A DNA stretch of 64,000 nt from Paenibacillus psychroresistens. Its GTDB lineage: Bacteria; Bacillota; Bacilli; Paenibacillales; NBRC-103111. Below the pieces are notes generated by a model that saw nothing but the letters and a program-made list of their open reading frames with translations, had not been told where the DNA came from and made no database searches. Shown here piece by piece: positions 8,188 through 15,978 of the stretch (positions are counted from its first letter, which is position 1; each line of letters begins with the position of its first letter). Location of the stretch: the NCBI RefSeq assembly GCF_009728935.1, contig NZ_CP034235.1:6771501-6835500 (forward strand), in the 5' to 3' direction. Position numbers and translations under genes: made by a program.

Positions 8188-9300
8188 TTGACAACTTCAA
8201 GGGATTACGGTGTCGAGCTGGATTTTCTTAAGAAAGAGATGAGTGAGCTCAAACAACTTTTTAATCATTTTGTTAGTGCACGCTACTTACAGAAACCATC
8301 TAAGCCTGAAGATTCAAAAGATGAAAGCATCGACAACAAAATTGAAAATGAAATGGGCACTATTTTTTACTCGGGTCAATATCGAGGGACAAACGGCTTC
8401 AGATGGGACCCTCAACAAAGAAATGTTAGTCAACTACTTGGCCTTGATAGTGATAAAGCAGCCAAAGTGTTGGCTGCTCTCGGGAATAAACAACGCCTGG
8501 ATATCTTAACCGCCGTTCTCCAGAAACCCCTTACCGGACCTGAAATTGTCGAGCAATTAAACATGGGTACTACTGGACAGCTCTATCATCATACTAAAGC
8601 TTTGTTAGGTGCTGATCTATTAGTCCAAGAGGATCGCGGAGGCAAATATTCTATACCCTCTCATCGTTCACTGCCGTTCCTTCTGCTGCTTGCTGCAAGC
8701 TCAGATCTGCTTGATACAAGCGATTATATTGAATTAACCGAAACCCGTAATAATGCAGCAGCTTATCTAGGAACAAACCAAGGCGCGCACGATCCTCACC
8801 ATCTTCTATGGGCTGTGCTTGAGAACAGCATTATTGAACATCAAGCAGGCTATTGTACGGAGATTAACCTAATCATCCAAGGTGAACTAAGTATAACAGT
8901 TGCCGATAATGGACGAGGAATTCCAATTCAAGCTTTGCCAAATTCCACTAAGACTCCAGTTCAAACCGTTCTTACTGAGCTGGGACATTATAACTCCAGC
9001 GCATCCGTAGTGGCTCCGGGTGAATTGAAAGGTATTAATATGGCTGTGGTCAACGCACTCTCGTATAAACTATCTATTGAGGTACGTCGCGAGGGCAAGG
9101 TGTTCCACCAAACCTTCAAACACGGGATTCCACAAAGTGAGCTGCTAGTAACGGGTGTAACAAAAGAGACAGGTACCAGCGTTACCTTCATGCCAGATCA
9201 GGATATTTTTAATTCAAGCTTTGATAAAGAGGTATTAAGTAAACATCTAATTGGGCTGGGCATCAGCTATCCAAAGTTAAAAATCAATATCCTTGATTAG
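8188..9300 (+). CDS. ArsR-type winged-helix regulator fused to a GyrB-like GHKL ATPase domain
   Basis: The 370-residue product has a predicted helical N-terminus (about 8-30), a winged-helix at about 88-157 (AAKVLAALGNKQRLDILTAV, then a recognition helix GTTGQLYHHTKAL), and then a GyrB/TopoVI-type GHKL domain from about 200 to 370. Matches to GyrB are visible: LENSIIEHQAGYCTEIN, DNGRGIP (Asp240), KGINMAVVNALS, and GKVFHQTFKHGIP. The residue equivalent to the GyrB catalytic Glu42 is Ala209, while Asn213 is kept, so ATP binding without hydrolysis is likely. TTG start with AAGGAG eight bases upstream. Single-gene unit. The role, probably ATP-sensing transcription control, is inference. Confidence 0.8.
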   Translation: MTTSRDYGVELDFLKKEMSELKQLFNHFVSARYLQKPSKPEDSKDESIDNKIENEMGTIFYSGQYRGTNGFRWDPQQRNVSQLLGLDSDKAAKVLAALGNKQRLDILTAVLQKPLTGPEIVEQLNMGTTGQLYHHTKALLGADLLVQEDRGGKYSIPSHRSLPFLLLLAASSDLLDTSDYIELTETRNNAAAYLGTNQGAHDPHHLLWAVLENSIIEHQAGYCTEINLIIQGELSITVADNGRGIPIQALPNSTKTPVQTVLTELGHYNSSASVVAPGELKGINMAVVNALSYKLSIEVRREGKVFHQTFKHGIPQSELLVTGVTKETGTSVTFMPDQDIFNSSFDKEVLSKHLIGLGISYPKLKINILD

Positions 9301-9325
9301 CCGAAAAAAAACTACACAAGCAATC

Positions 9326-9353
9326 AAAAAGGCTCTCTAATTAAAGAGAGCCT
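9326..9353 (-). terminator. Terminator of the 9373-11702 operon
   Basis: AGGCTCTCT (9330-9338) pairs with AGAGAGCCT (9345-9353) over a six-base loop. On the minus strand a run of five T follows (9330-9326). It ends the kinase-like gene at 9373. No T run exists on the plus strand. Confidence 0.85.
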
Positions 9354-9372
9354 TCGGCATTAATCAAACAAA

Positions 9373-10386
9373 TTATTGCGCTAATCTCCGTTCACAATAT
9401 TCAACAAAGTCAAAGTCCACAATCGGCCACTCTGCTGTAATAACTCTTTTTGCAAGCTCACTTTCCGCTGTCTCAGCTTCATTCAGTGAATTCAGATCAC
9501 AAACCTGCAAAAAGCAGATGTAAAAGGTAAGATGCCTGATTTTCAGAAAATCGGCAAGATAGGTAAACCACACCGCTTGAAAATGATTCTCTTCGTTGTA
9601 TCCTTTTAAAAAACTATTTAAAAATCCCTCAACAAAAGCGTGTTTATCAACGGGCTCCTTTAGTGGTCTCCAATAAGCCTGAAATAGAACGACTGCCACA
9701 TCATGAACATAATAGTTATAGGAAACCTCATCAAAATCAAACATTACAATTTGCTTATCCGCCAAATTAAAGTTATGACTTTGTAGATCGGCATGGATTA
9801 ATCCATAGTTGTCCTGTGTTTTCGGTATATTTTGCAATTTAGTGATTAAGGCATTTGATTTTTGAATGACCTCACTCTCATTTGGAGGAATGTATTTGTT
9901 TACGTTTAAGTATTCTTCTTCATGCCAATCATTTAGACGCCAAGCTTCATTGTTCAAAATATACTTTTTAGATACAGCATGCAGCTTGCCTAAAGCTCTA
10001 CCCCATTCTTCGAATAACTGATCATTCCAATCCGTTTCTTTCGTAGCACTTCCAGGAGCTTTCTCATAGATAGATGAGAGGAAATATCCACTCTCTCCCT
10101 CAAGAACTTCTACCAAATTCCCATGTATCGAAGCAACTGCTCTAGCAGCCGACACACCTTGATCCACCAAATAATTTAGCCAATCTATCTCTCCCAACAA
10201 ATACTCTTGTGTCCGTCTAAAACTATGCGTTATTTTCAGAATGTAGAGTTTATCTTCTCTGTTAAATTCGTATACATAGCTGTCGGAATCACCGATTAAG
10301 CGGACCGTTTTCTCGTCTATCTCATATCGCTCTAAAAACCAAGCTAGAATTTCATCATTATACAAAACTTGTATTTGCGGCAGCAT
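9373..10386 (-). CDS. Aminoglycoside phosphotransferase (APH)-fold kinase-like protein
   Basis: The 337-residue product has the APH/ChoK kinase core: LIHADLQSHNF (His198, Asp200, Asn205) and the metal-binding FDFDEVS (Asp217). This group also includes homoserine kinase II, spore coat CotS-like and small-molecule kinases, so resistance is not implied. A glycine-rich loop is not obvious at the N-terminus, which fits the family. It starts two bases after the stop of the beta-lactamase-fold gene, so the pair is translationally linked. No known substrate. Confidence 0.82.
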   Translation of the reverse strand: MLPQIQVLYNDEILAWFLERYEIDEKTVRLIGDSDSYVYEFNREDKLYILKITHSFRRTQEYLLGEIDWLNYLVDQGVSAARAVASIHGNLVEVLEGESGYFLSSIYEKAPGSATKETDWNDQLFEEWGRALGKLHAVSKKYILNNEAWRLNDWHEEEYLNVNKYIPPNESEVIQKSNALITKLQNIPKTQDNYGLIHADLQSHNFNLADKQIVMFDFDEVSYNYYVHDVAVVLFQAYWRPLKEPVDKHAFVEGFLNSFLKGYNEENHFQAVWFTYLADFLKIRHLTFYICFLQVCDLNSLNEAETAESELAKRVITAEWPIVDFDFVEYCERRLAQ

Positions 10387-10388
10387 AT

Positions 10389-11702
10389 TTAAACACTCCG
10401 TCCATACAAATTAGCGTCGCCATTGGCATTAGTATAGATAACTTGAGTCACTTTATTGCAGTCATTTAACAAGAAAGTAAGTCGTTCATTCATATATTCG
10501 GCGATATAATCAATCGCATGATCATGCCTATGAACAGGATTAACAGGATATCTATCCGTACCATTCGAAGATAAATAAAGATTATCCTCCTCAAAGGTTA
10601 AATTAATCTTTTCACTTTCCGCACCTTCCCTAGCATACTCCCTCGCATATTCATGCTTATTCGGATCCTCAATGAACGCAGGGATTATAGGCGCGGAGAT
10701 CTCATATCCAAAAACAATTTTGGCCAGTGTATTATTAATTTCTTGGACAGGTGCAATCATTGTATTACTCAAAACAATCACAGTAAGATCATCCTCGACA
10801 TACCTAGTAAAATAGGAGACAAACCCTTCAACATCGCCATAATGCGCCATCCGTTTTTTCGGTTGATCGTGAATATCAAAGTGTGAAACGTCCCAGCCAT
10901 AACCGCCGTAAGAAGCGAAATAAGGAGTAAATATGCGTTGCAGCGTTTCTTTATTAACCAGTGCGTCCGTATATAGAGCCCGATCCCATAAGTAGAGATC
11001 TTCTACTGTTGTATAAACTCCACCTGCACCAACCATGGAGGACATATTATTGACTACGGTATGAATAAACTCTTTATCCAAATTGTAGCCATCAGCGCGA
11101 TTTAGGACTATTTTTCTACCGAGATCAACTCCAGAGTCTTTCATGCCAAGCGGCCTAAAAATATAGTCTCTTAAATAATCTGAGTAAGTCTGTCCCGAGA
11201 TTTGTTCGATGATGAAGCTCAATAAAATATAGCCCGAATTACAATAAGCTTGGCTTTCTCCCGGATTGAACTCCAATGGATAATGTTTAAATTCATCGAT
11301 CAAATTTTCTAATGTCCAGATAAACGGCCTAATTTTATGATCAAAATGGGGAAAGCTTGTGTAGTTCGTAATTCCTGAGCTATGTGTCAATAAATGATGC
11401 AGCGTAATCTGCTCTCCTAATGGATAGTCGGGAATGTATTTACTTAAGGGGTCACTAACCTGGAGAAATCCCTTTTCCTCTAATTGCATGATAGCCATAG
11501 ATGTGAACGCTTTGGTAAGCGAGGCAATCCGGAATTTCGTTTGTGGGCTGTTCGGAGTGTGACATTCTATGTTCGCTAATCCGTAGCCTTTACTGAGCAG
11601 AATACTTCCCTTATAAGCTACAAGCACACTACCGTTAAAATAACCGCATGCCGCATAAGCATCCATATATTCTTCAACTTTATTGTTTATATTAGTATTC
11701 AT
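10389..11702 (-). CDS. Serine hydrolase, class C beta-lactamase family (penicillin-binding fold)
   Basis: The 437-residue product has Ser61-x-x-Lys64 in ASLTKAF, Tyr153-x-Asn155 in AYCNSGY, and a third motif around AHYGDVEGF. This places it in the DD-peptidase / class C beta-lactamase-like group (Pfam Beta-lactamase), which includes esterases and D-aminopeptidases as well as beta-lactamases. No signal peptide is visible, so it is probably cytoplasmic. GGAGG precedes ATG. The gene is followed by the APH-like gene with a two-base gap, and the two-gene unit ends at the terminator at 9326. Confidence 0.85.
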   Translation of the reverse strand: MNTNINNKVEEYMDAYAACGYFNGSVLVAYKGSILLSKGYGLANIECHTPNSPQTKFRIASLTKAFTSMAIMQLEEKGFLQVSDPLSKYIPDYPLGEQITLHHLLTHSSGITNYTSFPHFDHKIRPFIWTLENLIDEFKHYPLEFNPGESQAYCNSGYILLSFIIEQISGQTYSDYLRDYIFRPLGMKDSGVDLGRKIVLNRADGYNLDKEFIHTVVNNMSSMVGAGGVYTTVEDLYLWDRALYTDALVNKETLQRIFTPYFASYGGYGWDVSHFDIHDQPKKRMAHYGDVEGFVSYFTRYVEDDLTVIVLSNTMIAPVQEINNTLAKIVFGYEISAPIIPAFIEDPNKHEYAREYAREGAESEKINLTFEEDNLYLSSNGTDRYPVNPVHRHDHAIDYIAEYMNERLTFLLNDCNKVTQVIYTNANGDANLYGRSV

Positions 11703-11942
11703 TTAATTGTTCCTCCTATAATGGCAATCACAGACAGACTAATCCCTTGATCAAGTGAGGATTAAAAAATTAGTTATTTTAGTCGTTTACCATTATTGGT
11801 TAGCAGGCATAGAGTATAAATTCCCCTTTCGAATATCTCCTTGGTAAAATATATCAGGCACCTTACCCTCCGTACAGTCAGAAATTAAGTATAATTAAAA
11901 ATTCCAGTCTCAACTCAAGATAAGCTCCCTAATTATTACTCT

Positions 11943-12920
11943 TTATAACCCGAAGTTTGAATGAGCCGCTGCACTAGCTGGAACTTTTTCAATTATCTTA
12001 TCGTAAGTCCGATTGCCCGCAAGAAAATCAATCGCCTGCGCGGCTGCCTTCTTACCTAGCACGGCGAAGCTTAATAAATTCCCGCCAACAATGCCTACAC
12101 CTAAATAAGGCTCATAGATCCCATAAACAGGAGCATTAGCACTTTGGGTAACTTCGCGAGACGCTTTTGAGGGAACGAAATTAGTTCCAGCCGCATCTTT
12201 ATAAATGTAAAGAACCAGTATAGCTGTATGTGGATCTGTGTTATGTACGGTCTCCAGTATTTGCGGAAAAGAAAGTTCATTCAAGTATTCAAAAGTAACT
12301 TTATCCGAATAGAAGTTAGCTTTTTTTTTAAAAGTAGCCATTAATTTCACTTCAATCTCTGATGCGCCTATGATAATATCTATTTTTTTAGTGCCAGAAT
12401 GGTTGTTTAGAATCAATTGAATAGATTTGGATAAATCCATGATTCCGGATATTCCGCTATAATCAGCAGGCAGCTGCATATCGGAAAAACCTTCAAAATC
12501 ATTTGAGGTGATCACTACGGGCACTCCTGGAAATAATTGTTTGCCGTATTGGATCATAAATGGGGCTCCATAAACGCCATTGACCATAATCACGTCAGGT
12601 TTATTAGTCGTATACTTTTGTTTCAGAAGCTGACTCAGACTATCGATATAATTAGGCTCAGTTTGATAAAGATTAAGCTCCAGATATTCCGAATAATACT
12701 CTATATTGGTATAGCCAAGCCGAAGCATTTCATCTTTAACTGCTTTCGTGAAGATAGTATGAATAGGAAATTCAGGAGTTTGGGCATTCAATATGAGAAT
12801 TTTTTTCATAGGCGGCGGCTCAGCAGCATTTACCGGTTGAGCAAGCACTGAACTAGCGATGAGTATTAATAGGACTAATAAAAGGATGAGGGTTTTACTA
12901 AAACGACTAGTTGCAGGCAT
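11943..12920 (-). CDS. Exported ABC-type substrate-binding-like / sensor-like protein
   Basis: The 325-residue product has a Sec signal peptide (TLILLLVLLILIASSVLA then QPVNAAE), then a periplasmic-binding-protein-like fold with KKILILNAQTPEFPIH, VIMVNGVYGAPFM and LAGNRTYDKI. Similar domains occur as ABC_sub_bind proteins and as the extracellular half of histidine kinases. No permease, ATPase or kinase is adjacent, and the protein ends abruptly at SAAAHSNFGL, where kinase-fused relatives run into a linker and membrane segment. It could be a free sensor or a truncated one. An AAGGAG lies before ATG. Confidence 0.68.
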   Translation of the reverse strand: MPATSRFSKTLILLLVLLILIASSVLAQPVNAAEPPPMKKILILNAQTPEFPIHTIFTKAVKDEMLRLGYTNIEYYSEYLELNLYQTEPNYIDSLSQLLKQKYTTNKPDVIMVNGVYGAPFMIQYGKQLFPGVPVVITSNDFEGFSDMQLPADYSGISGIMDLSKSIQLILNNHSGTKKIDIIIGASEIEVKLMATFKKKANFYSDKVTFEYLNELSFPQILETVHNTDPHTAILVLYIYKDAAGTNFVPSKASREVTQSANAPVYGIYEPYLGVGIVGGNLLSFAVLGKKAAAQAIDFLAGNRTYDKIIEKVPASAAAHSNFGL

Positions 12921-13059
12921 TACTCCACTCCTTTTTATCTATGAAAAATATACTTGCACCTAATCGCATCCAGAGCTTTTCAAAATATTGAAATCCGCTT
13001 TTATCATCTCATCTTGTGAGCCAATTGTCATTAGGAATATTACCTTAAATTACAGCAGA

Positions 13060-13087
13060 AAAAAAAGACCTAATATTAGCTTAGGCC
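13060..13087 (-). terminator. Terminator of the TetR gene
   Basis: GACCTAA (13067-13073) pairs with TTAGGCC (13081-13087) with a G-U pair. On the minus strand a run of T follows (13066-13060). Confidence 0.7.
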
Positions 13088-13109
13088 TTACCATTTATAT
13101 GGATATATC

Positions 13110-13694
13110 TTATGAAAGCACCGACAAAGCTACCTTAACTGCATCCTTCAAAATCTTACTGTCCCCGGCCGTCTTCGACATCACATACAGGCCCTGCCTA
13201 GTATTCACAAGAAATCTAGATAACTCACGAAGGTTATGCTTGCTCTTGAGGTTTCCATCCTTTTGTGCCCTTAGCAAGAAGCTATAAAACATGTTTTCCA
13301 TATCAAGACTATATGCTTCAACACGGCTAGCGACATTTGAATCAATCGGAGCAAGCTCTGTAGCTGTATTAGCCATAAGACATCCTTTTCGCTGCCAAGA
13401 ATCACTCATTGCTCCATCGATCACTTTTTCAAAAAAACGTTCCAAAATCACCTTTGGAATACCCGGTTCATCCAGAATATAGAACAGATGCTTCTTACTG
13501 TTAAGACGAAAACGATCCAAACAGCTTAAAAACAAGGCATTCTTATCGCCGAATGTATCATATATGCTTCCTCTGTGAACACCTGTATGCTCAGTGAGAT
13601 CCTGAATGGAGGTCCGTTCATAACCCTTTGACCAAAACAGCTCCGTTGCTTTATCAAGTACCATCTCTTGATCAAATTCTCTTGGTCTTCCCAT
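13110..13694 (-). CDS. TetR/AcrR family transcriptional regulator
   Basis: The 194-residue product has the TetR N-terminal DNA-binding domain: GRPREFDQEMVLDKATELFW, then SIQDLTEHTGVHRGSIYDTFGDK, and FLSCLDRF. The C-terminal part is helical and variable, and will bind an unknown ligand. The start at 13694 is favoured because AGGAGG stands nine bases before it; a TTG at 13715 overlaps this SD. It is divergent from an aldo/keto reductase, and its promoter shares an almost identical 15-bp block with that of the reductase, so it probably represses both. Confidence 0.88.
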   Translation of the reverse strand: MGRPREFDQEMVLDKATELFWSKGYERTSIQDLTEHTGVHRGSIYDTFGDKNALFLSCLDRFRLNSKKHLFYILDEPGIPKVILERFFEKVIDGAMSDSWQRKGCLMANTATELAPIDSNVASRVEAYSLDMENMFYSFLLRAQKDGNLKSKHNLRELSRFLVNTRQGLYVMSKTAGDSKILKDAVKVALSVLS

Positions 13695-13747
13695 GATGCT
13701 TTGCCTCCTAAACAACTTACTAAAATAAAGAATACTTCCTATGTTGC

Positions 13748-13776
13748 ACTATACTAGTAAGAGAATGATTAGTCAA
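13748..13776 (-). promoter_or_regulatory. Promoter of the TetR gene
   Basis: Minus strand TTGACT (13776-13771), 17 bases, then TATAGT (13753-13748). The -35 and following bases read TTGACTAATCATTCT, matching the reductase promoter at 13 of 15 positions. Confidence 0.6.
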
Positions 13777-13936
13777 TTAATAATAAAGAAAATCAAAAAA
13801 ATAATCCAATACACATTATTATAAGTGGTAAGTCTTTATATTTAATTAGCGAAATTAAACTAGAAAAAACTAGCTAAAACCTCATAAAATCTTGATTCTC
13901 TTTCTATGATCGTTCCAAATTCAAAAAAAATAATAC

Positions 13937-13966
13937 TTGACTGACCATTCTTAAAAAAGGTATAGT
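13937..13966 (+). promoter_or_regulatory. Promoter of the aldo/keto reductase gene
   Basis: TTGACT (13937-13942), 18 bases, TATAGT (13961-13966). TTGACTGACCATTCT at 13937-13951 matches the TetR promoter block, so a shared repressor site is likely. The rest of the 13716-14128 gap is an A/T-rich leader of about 160 bases before AAGGAG and ATG, in which I see no other clear feature. Confidence 0.6.
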
Positions 13967-14128
13967 GAAAAAAATCAGAAGAGGAGTTGCTGCTATCAGC
14001 CAATAAAACAATCTAAGAAACTTATTTTATCATGTAAAAATAAAATATCGAAACAAGGGAAAACTACTGGAAATTCACACAATTCTGTTCTTTACAGTCA
14101 AAAAATATAAAACAAGGAGCTTATTATA

Positions 14129-15166
14129 ATGGAATATCGTTTTCTAGGACGTACTGGAATGAAGGTAAGCAATTATTGCTTAGGCACAGGAGCATTTGGA
14201 TCATGGGGTAATAATAACGAAGAAGAATGCATTCAAATCGTTGATACTGCTATTGAAGCAGGCATCAATTTTATCGATACAGCTGATGTTTATTCCGCGG
14301 GGGGGTCAGAAGAAATTGTTGGGAAAGCATTAAAAGGTAGACGCGATTCCGTTATACTCGCTTCCAAGGTTGGCATGTCTATGGGAACGGGGCTGAATCA
14401 AAGCGGAAATTCACGATTGTGGATTAGACGCGAAGTCGAGAATAGCCTGCGTCGCTTGCAAACAGACTATATTGACCTCTATCAGCTTCATCGTCCAGAT
14501 CCGCAAACCGATATCGAGGAAACGCTTGGAGTATTAACGGATCTAATTAAGGAAGGAAAAATTCGCTATATTGGTTCCTCCACCTTCCAGGCTTGGCAAA
14601 TCGCCGAAGCCCAATCGGTAAGCGAAAGCCGCAATCTTGCACGTTTCTCTAGCGAGCAACCGCCATATTCTATTCTCAATCGAGGCATTGAATTGGACGT
14701 TCTTGAAGCAACCAGAAAATACGGCATGAGTGTTCTTGTCTGGAGCCCACTTTCGGGAGGATTGCTTACTGGTAAATATTCCAAGGGCCAAACCGCTTCG
14801 TCTGATTCTCGTGCTGCACGCTTTAAAGGAAGTGTCCTAGGAAATGTTGTAGATCCATCCCGCGAAGAAAATCGTGTAAAATTCGAAATCATTGACCGTT
14901 TGCAAGAGGTTGCAGCAGAGGCTGGGATGACTCTAGCCCATATGGCTGTTGCATTCACCCAAGCACACCCTTCCATTACATCTACAATAATTGGGCCACG
15001 CACCTTGAATCAGATTCAAGAATCGTTAAAAGGTATTAACATTCAATTGAGCTCTGACTTACTGGATGCTATTGATCAAATTGTTCCACCTGGTAAAATA
15101 TTAGACGATTTAGAGCGAGGCTGGGAGCCAAATTGGTTAGCAGCTGCTAGTAGACGCCGGAATTAA
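14129..15166 (+). CDS. Aldo/keto reductase
   Basis: The 345-residue product is a full-length NADPH-dependent (beta/alpha)8 barrel. The catalytic tetrad is visible in order: Asp in FIDTADVYSAGGSE, the following Tyr, Lys in LASKVG and His in YQLHRPDP. The NADPH-binding end is HPSITSTIIGPRTLNQI. Family members reduce aldehydes or ketones. Divergent from the TetR gene, sharing its promoter block, which fits a detoxification cassette. The substrate is not known. The start has AAGGAG spaced nine bases before ATG. Confidence 0.9.
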   Translation: MEYRFLGRTGMKVSNYCLGTGAFGSWGNNNEEECIQIVDTAIEAGINFIDTADVYSAGGSEEIVGKALKGRRDSVILASKVGMSMGTGLNQSGNSRLWIRREVENSLRRLQTDYIDLYQLHRPDPQTDIEETLGVLTDLIKEGKIRYIGSSTFQAWQIAEAQSVSESRNLARFSSEQPPYSILNRGIELDVLEATRKYGMSVLVWSPLSGGLLTGKYSKGQTASSDSRAARFKGSVLGNVVDPSREENRVKFEIIDRLQEVAAEAGMTLAHMAVAFTQAHPSITSTIIGPRTLNQIQESLKGINIQLSSDLLDAIDQIVPPGKILDDLERGWEPNWLAAASRRRN

Positions 15167-15173
15167 TGTTCCA

Positions 15174-15581
15174 TTATTTACTGAATTCTAATTTAGACTT
15201 GCTGCTTATTAGAGTACCTATATTCAAGCCTTCAAAAATCCCCTTCATCGAATCTGGCTTATCGAAGTCAAAAACATGAATTGGCATATGATAATCTCTG
15301 GCGAGTATGAAGGCCGATTGATCCATAACCATTAACCCATCTTTTATCACATCGTTGTAATGAAGTGACTGGTACCGCTTGGCCTCTTTTTCAAGCTTAG
15401 GGTCTTTATTATATACCCCATCCACACCTTGTTTAGCTACTAGAATCGCTTGGCAATTGACCTCGATAGCCCTTTGTACCGACGGATAGTCTGTTGTGAC
15501 ATAGGGCTGTCCATTCCCACCAGCGAATATGACAATATAACCTTTTTCCAAATGATGAATCGCTCTTAATCTAATAACGGA
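15174..15581 (-). pseudogene. UMP kinase (pyrH) 3' remnant
   Basis: The minus strand encodes the C-terminal half of a UMP kinase: VIFAGGNGQPYVTTDY, AILVAKQGVDGVYNKDP, DGLMVMDQSAF and IGTL. UMP kinases are about 240 residues; here about the last 125-135 are present. Homology continues upstream of the TTG at 15551 (IRLRAIHH) until an in-frame stop at 15584-15582, with no start codon or SD. The N-terminal half with the phosphate-binding glycine loop is absent, so it cannot be an active kinase. The reading frame has no internal stop, so decay is recent or the piece is kept for another use. Confidence 0.7.
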
Positions 15582-15654
15582 CTATTATAAGTCTATTAGT
15601 TTTGAAAAGCTTGATATCAGACTCAGGACGAGCCTGCTAGCAGTAATAATCCGA

Positions 15655-15831
15655 TCATTTTTTTAACATCTGCAGCAAGCCACTCAAGAATGGAAATCTT
15701 ATTCTGCCTTTTGTAGCTTTGTTTCCCCCAATGATCTCCTCATGAAACTTCCACTCTTGCCTACCGCTCCGTTCGATGTTGAGCTGTCTTCTTTTCATTT
15801 CTTGCTCCATTTCATAATGATTACCGTTCAT
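15655..15831 (-). CDS. Small protein of 58 residues, unknown
   Basis: An ORF starts at ATG 15831 with GGAGG seven bases upstream and ends at TGA 15655. The product begins MNGNHYEMEQEMKRRQ, is basic and helical, and ends FLSGLLQMLKK. The good SD and the length fit a real small gene. I do not recognise it. The region around it (15585-15907) holds no other coding signal. A spurious ORF is possible. Confidence 0.45.
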   Translation of the reverse strand: MNGNHYEMEQEMKRRQLNIERSGRQEWKFHEEIIGGNKATKGRIRFPFLSGLLQMLKK

Positions 15832-15907
15832 TCCAACCCCTCCAATATATTTCAGTTTTTCTAATCTTTTTACTTCTTATTACCAATTTAATCGATTCTG
15901 CCCCCTC

Positions 15908-15936
15908 TTGTTAGAACCAATTTATACATTTATAAT
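15908..15936 (+). promoter_or_regulatory. Promoter of the MocR gene
   Basis: TTGTTA (15908-15913), 17 bases, TATAAT (15931-15936), 43 bases before the ATG, which is preceded by AGGAGG. Confidence 0.6.
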
Positions 15937-15978
15937 GGGGTCAGTTGCACTATTAAATCATTAGAATAGGAGGCTTAT

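Noticed and set aside
10389..11702. A true class C beta-lactamase
   Set aside because: No signal peptide is present and the third motif is not KTG, so the call was kept at the fold level.
11703..11942. Kinase remnant after the sensor-like gene
   Set aside because: Reading the minus strand gives multiple stops and no His-kinase motif.
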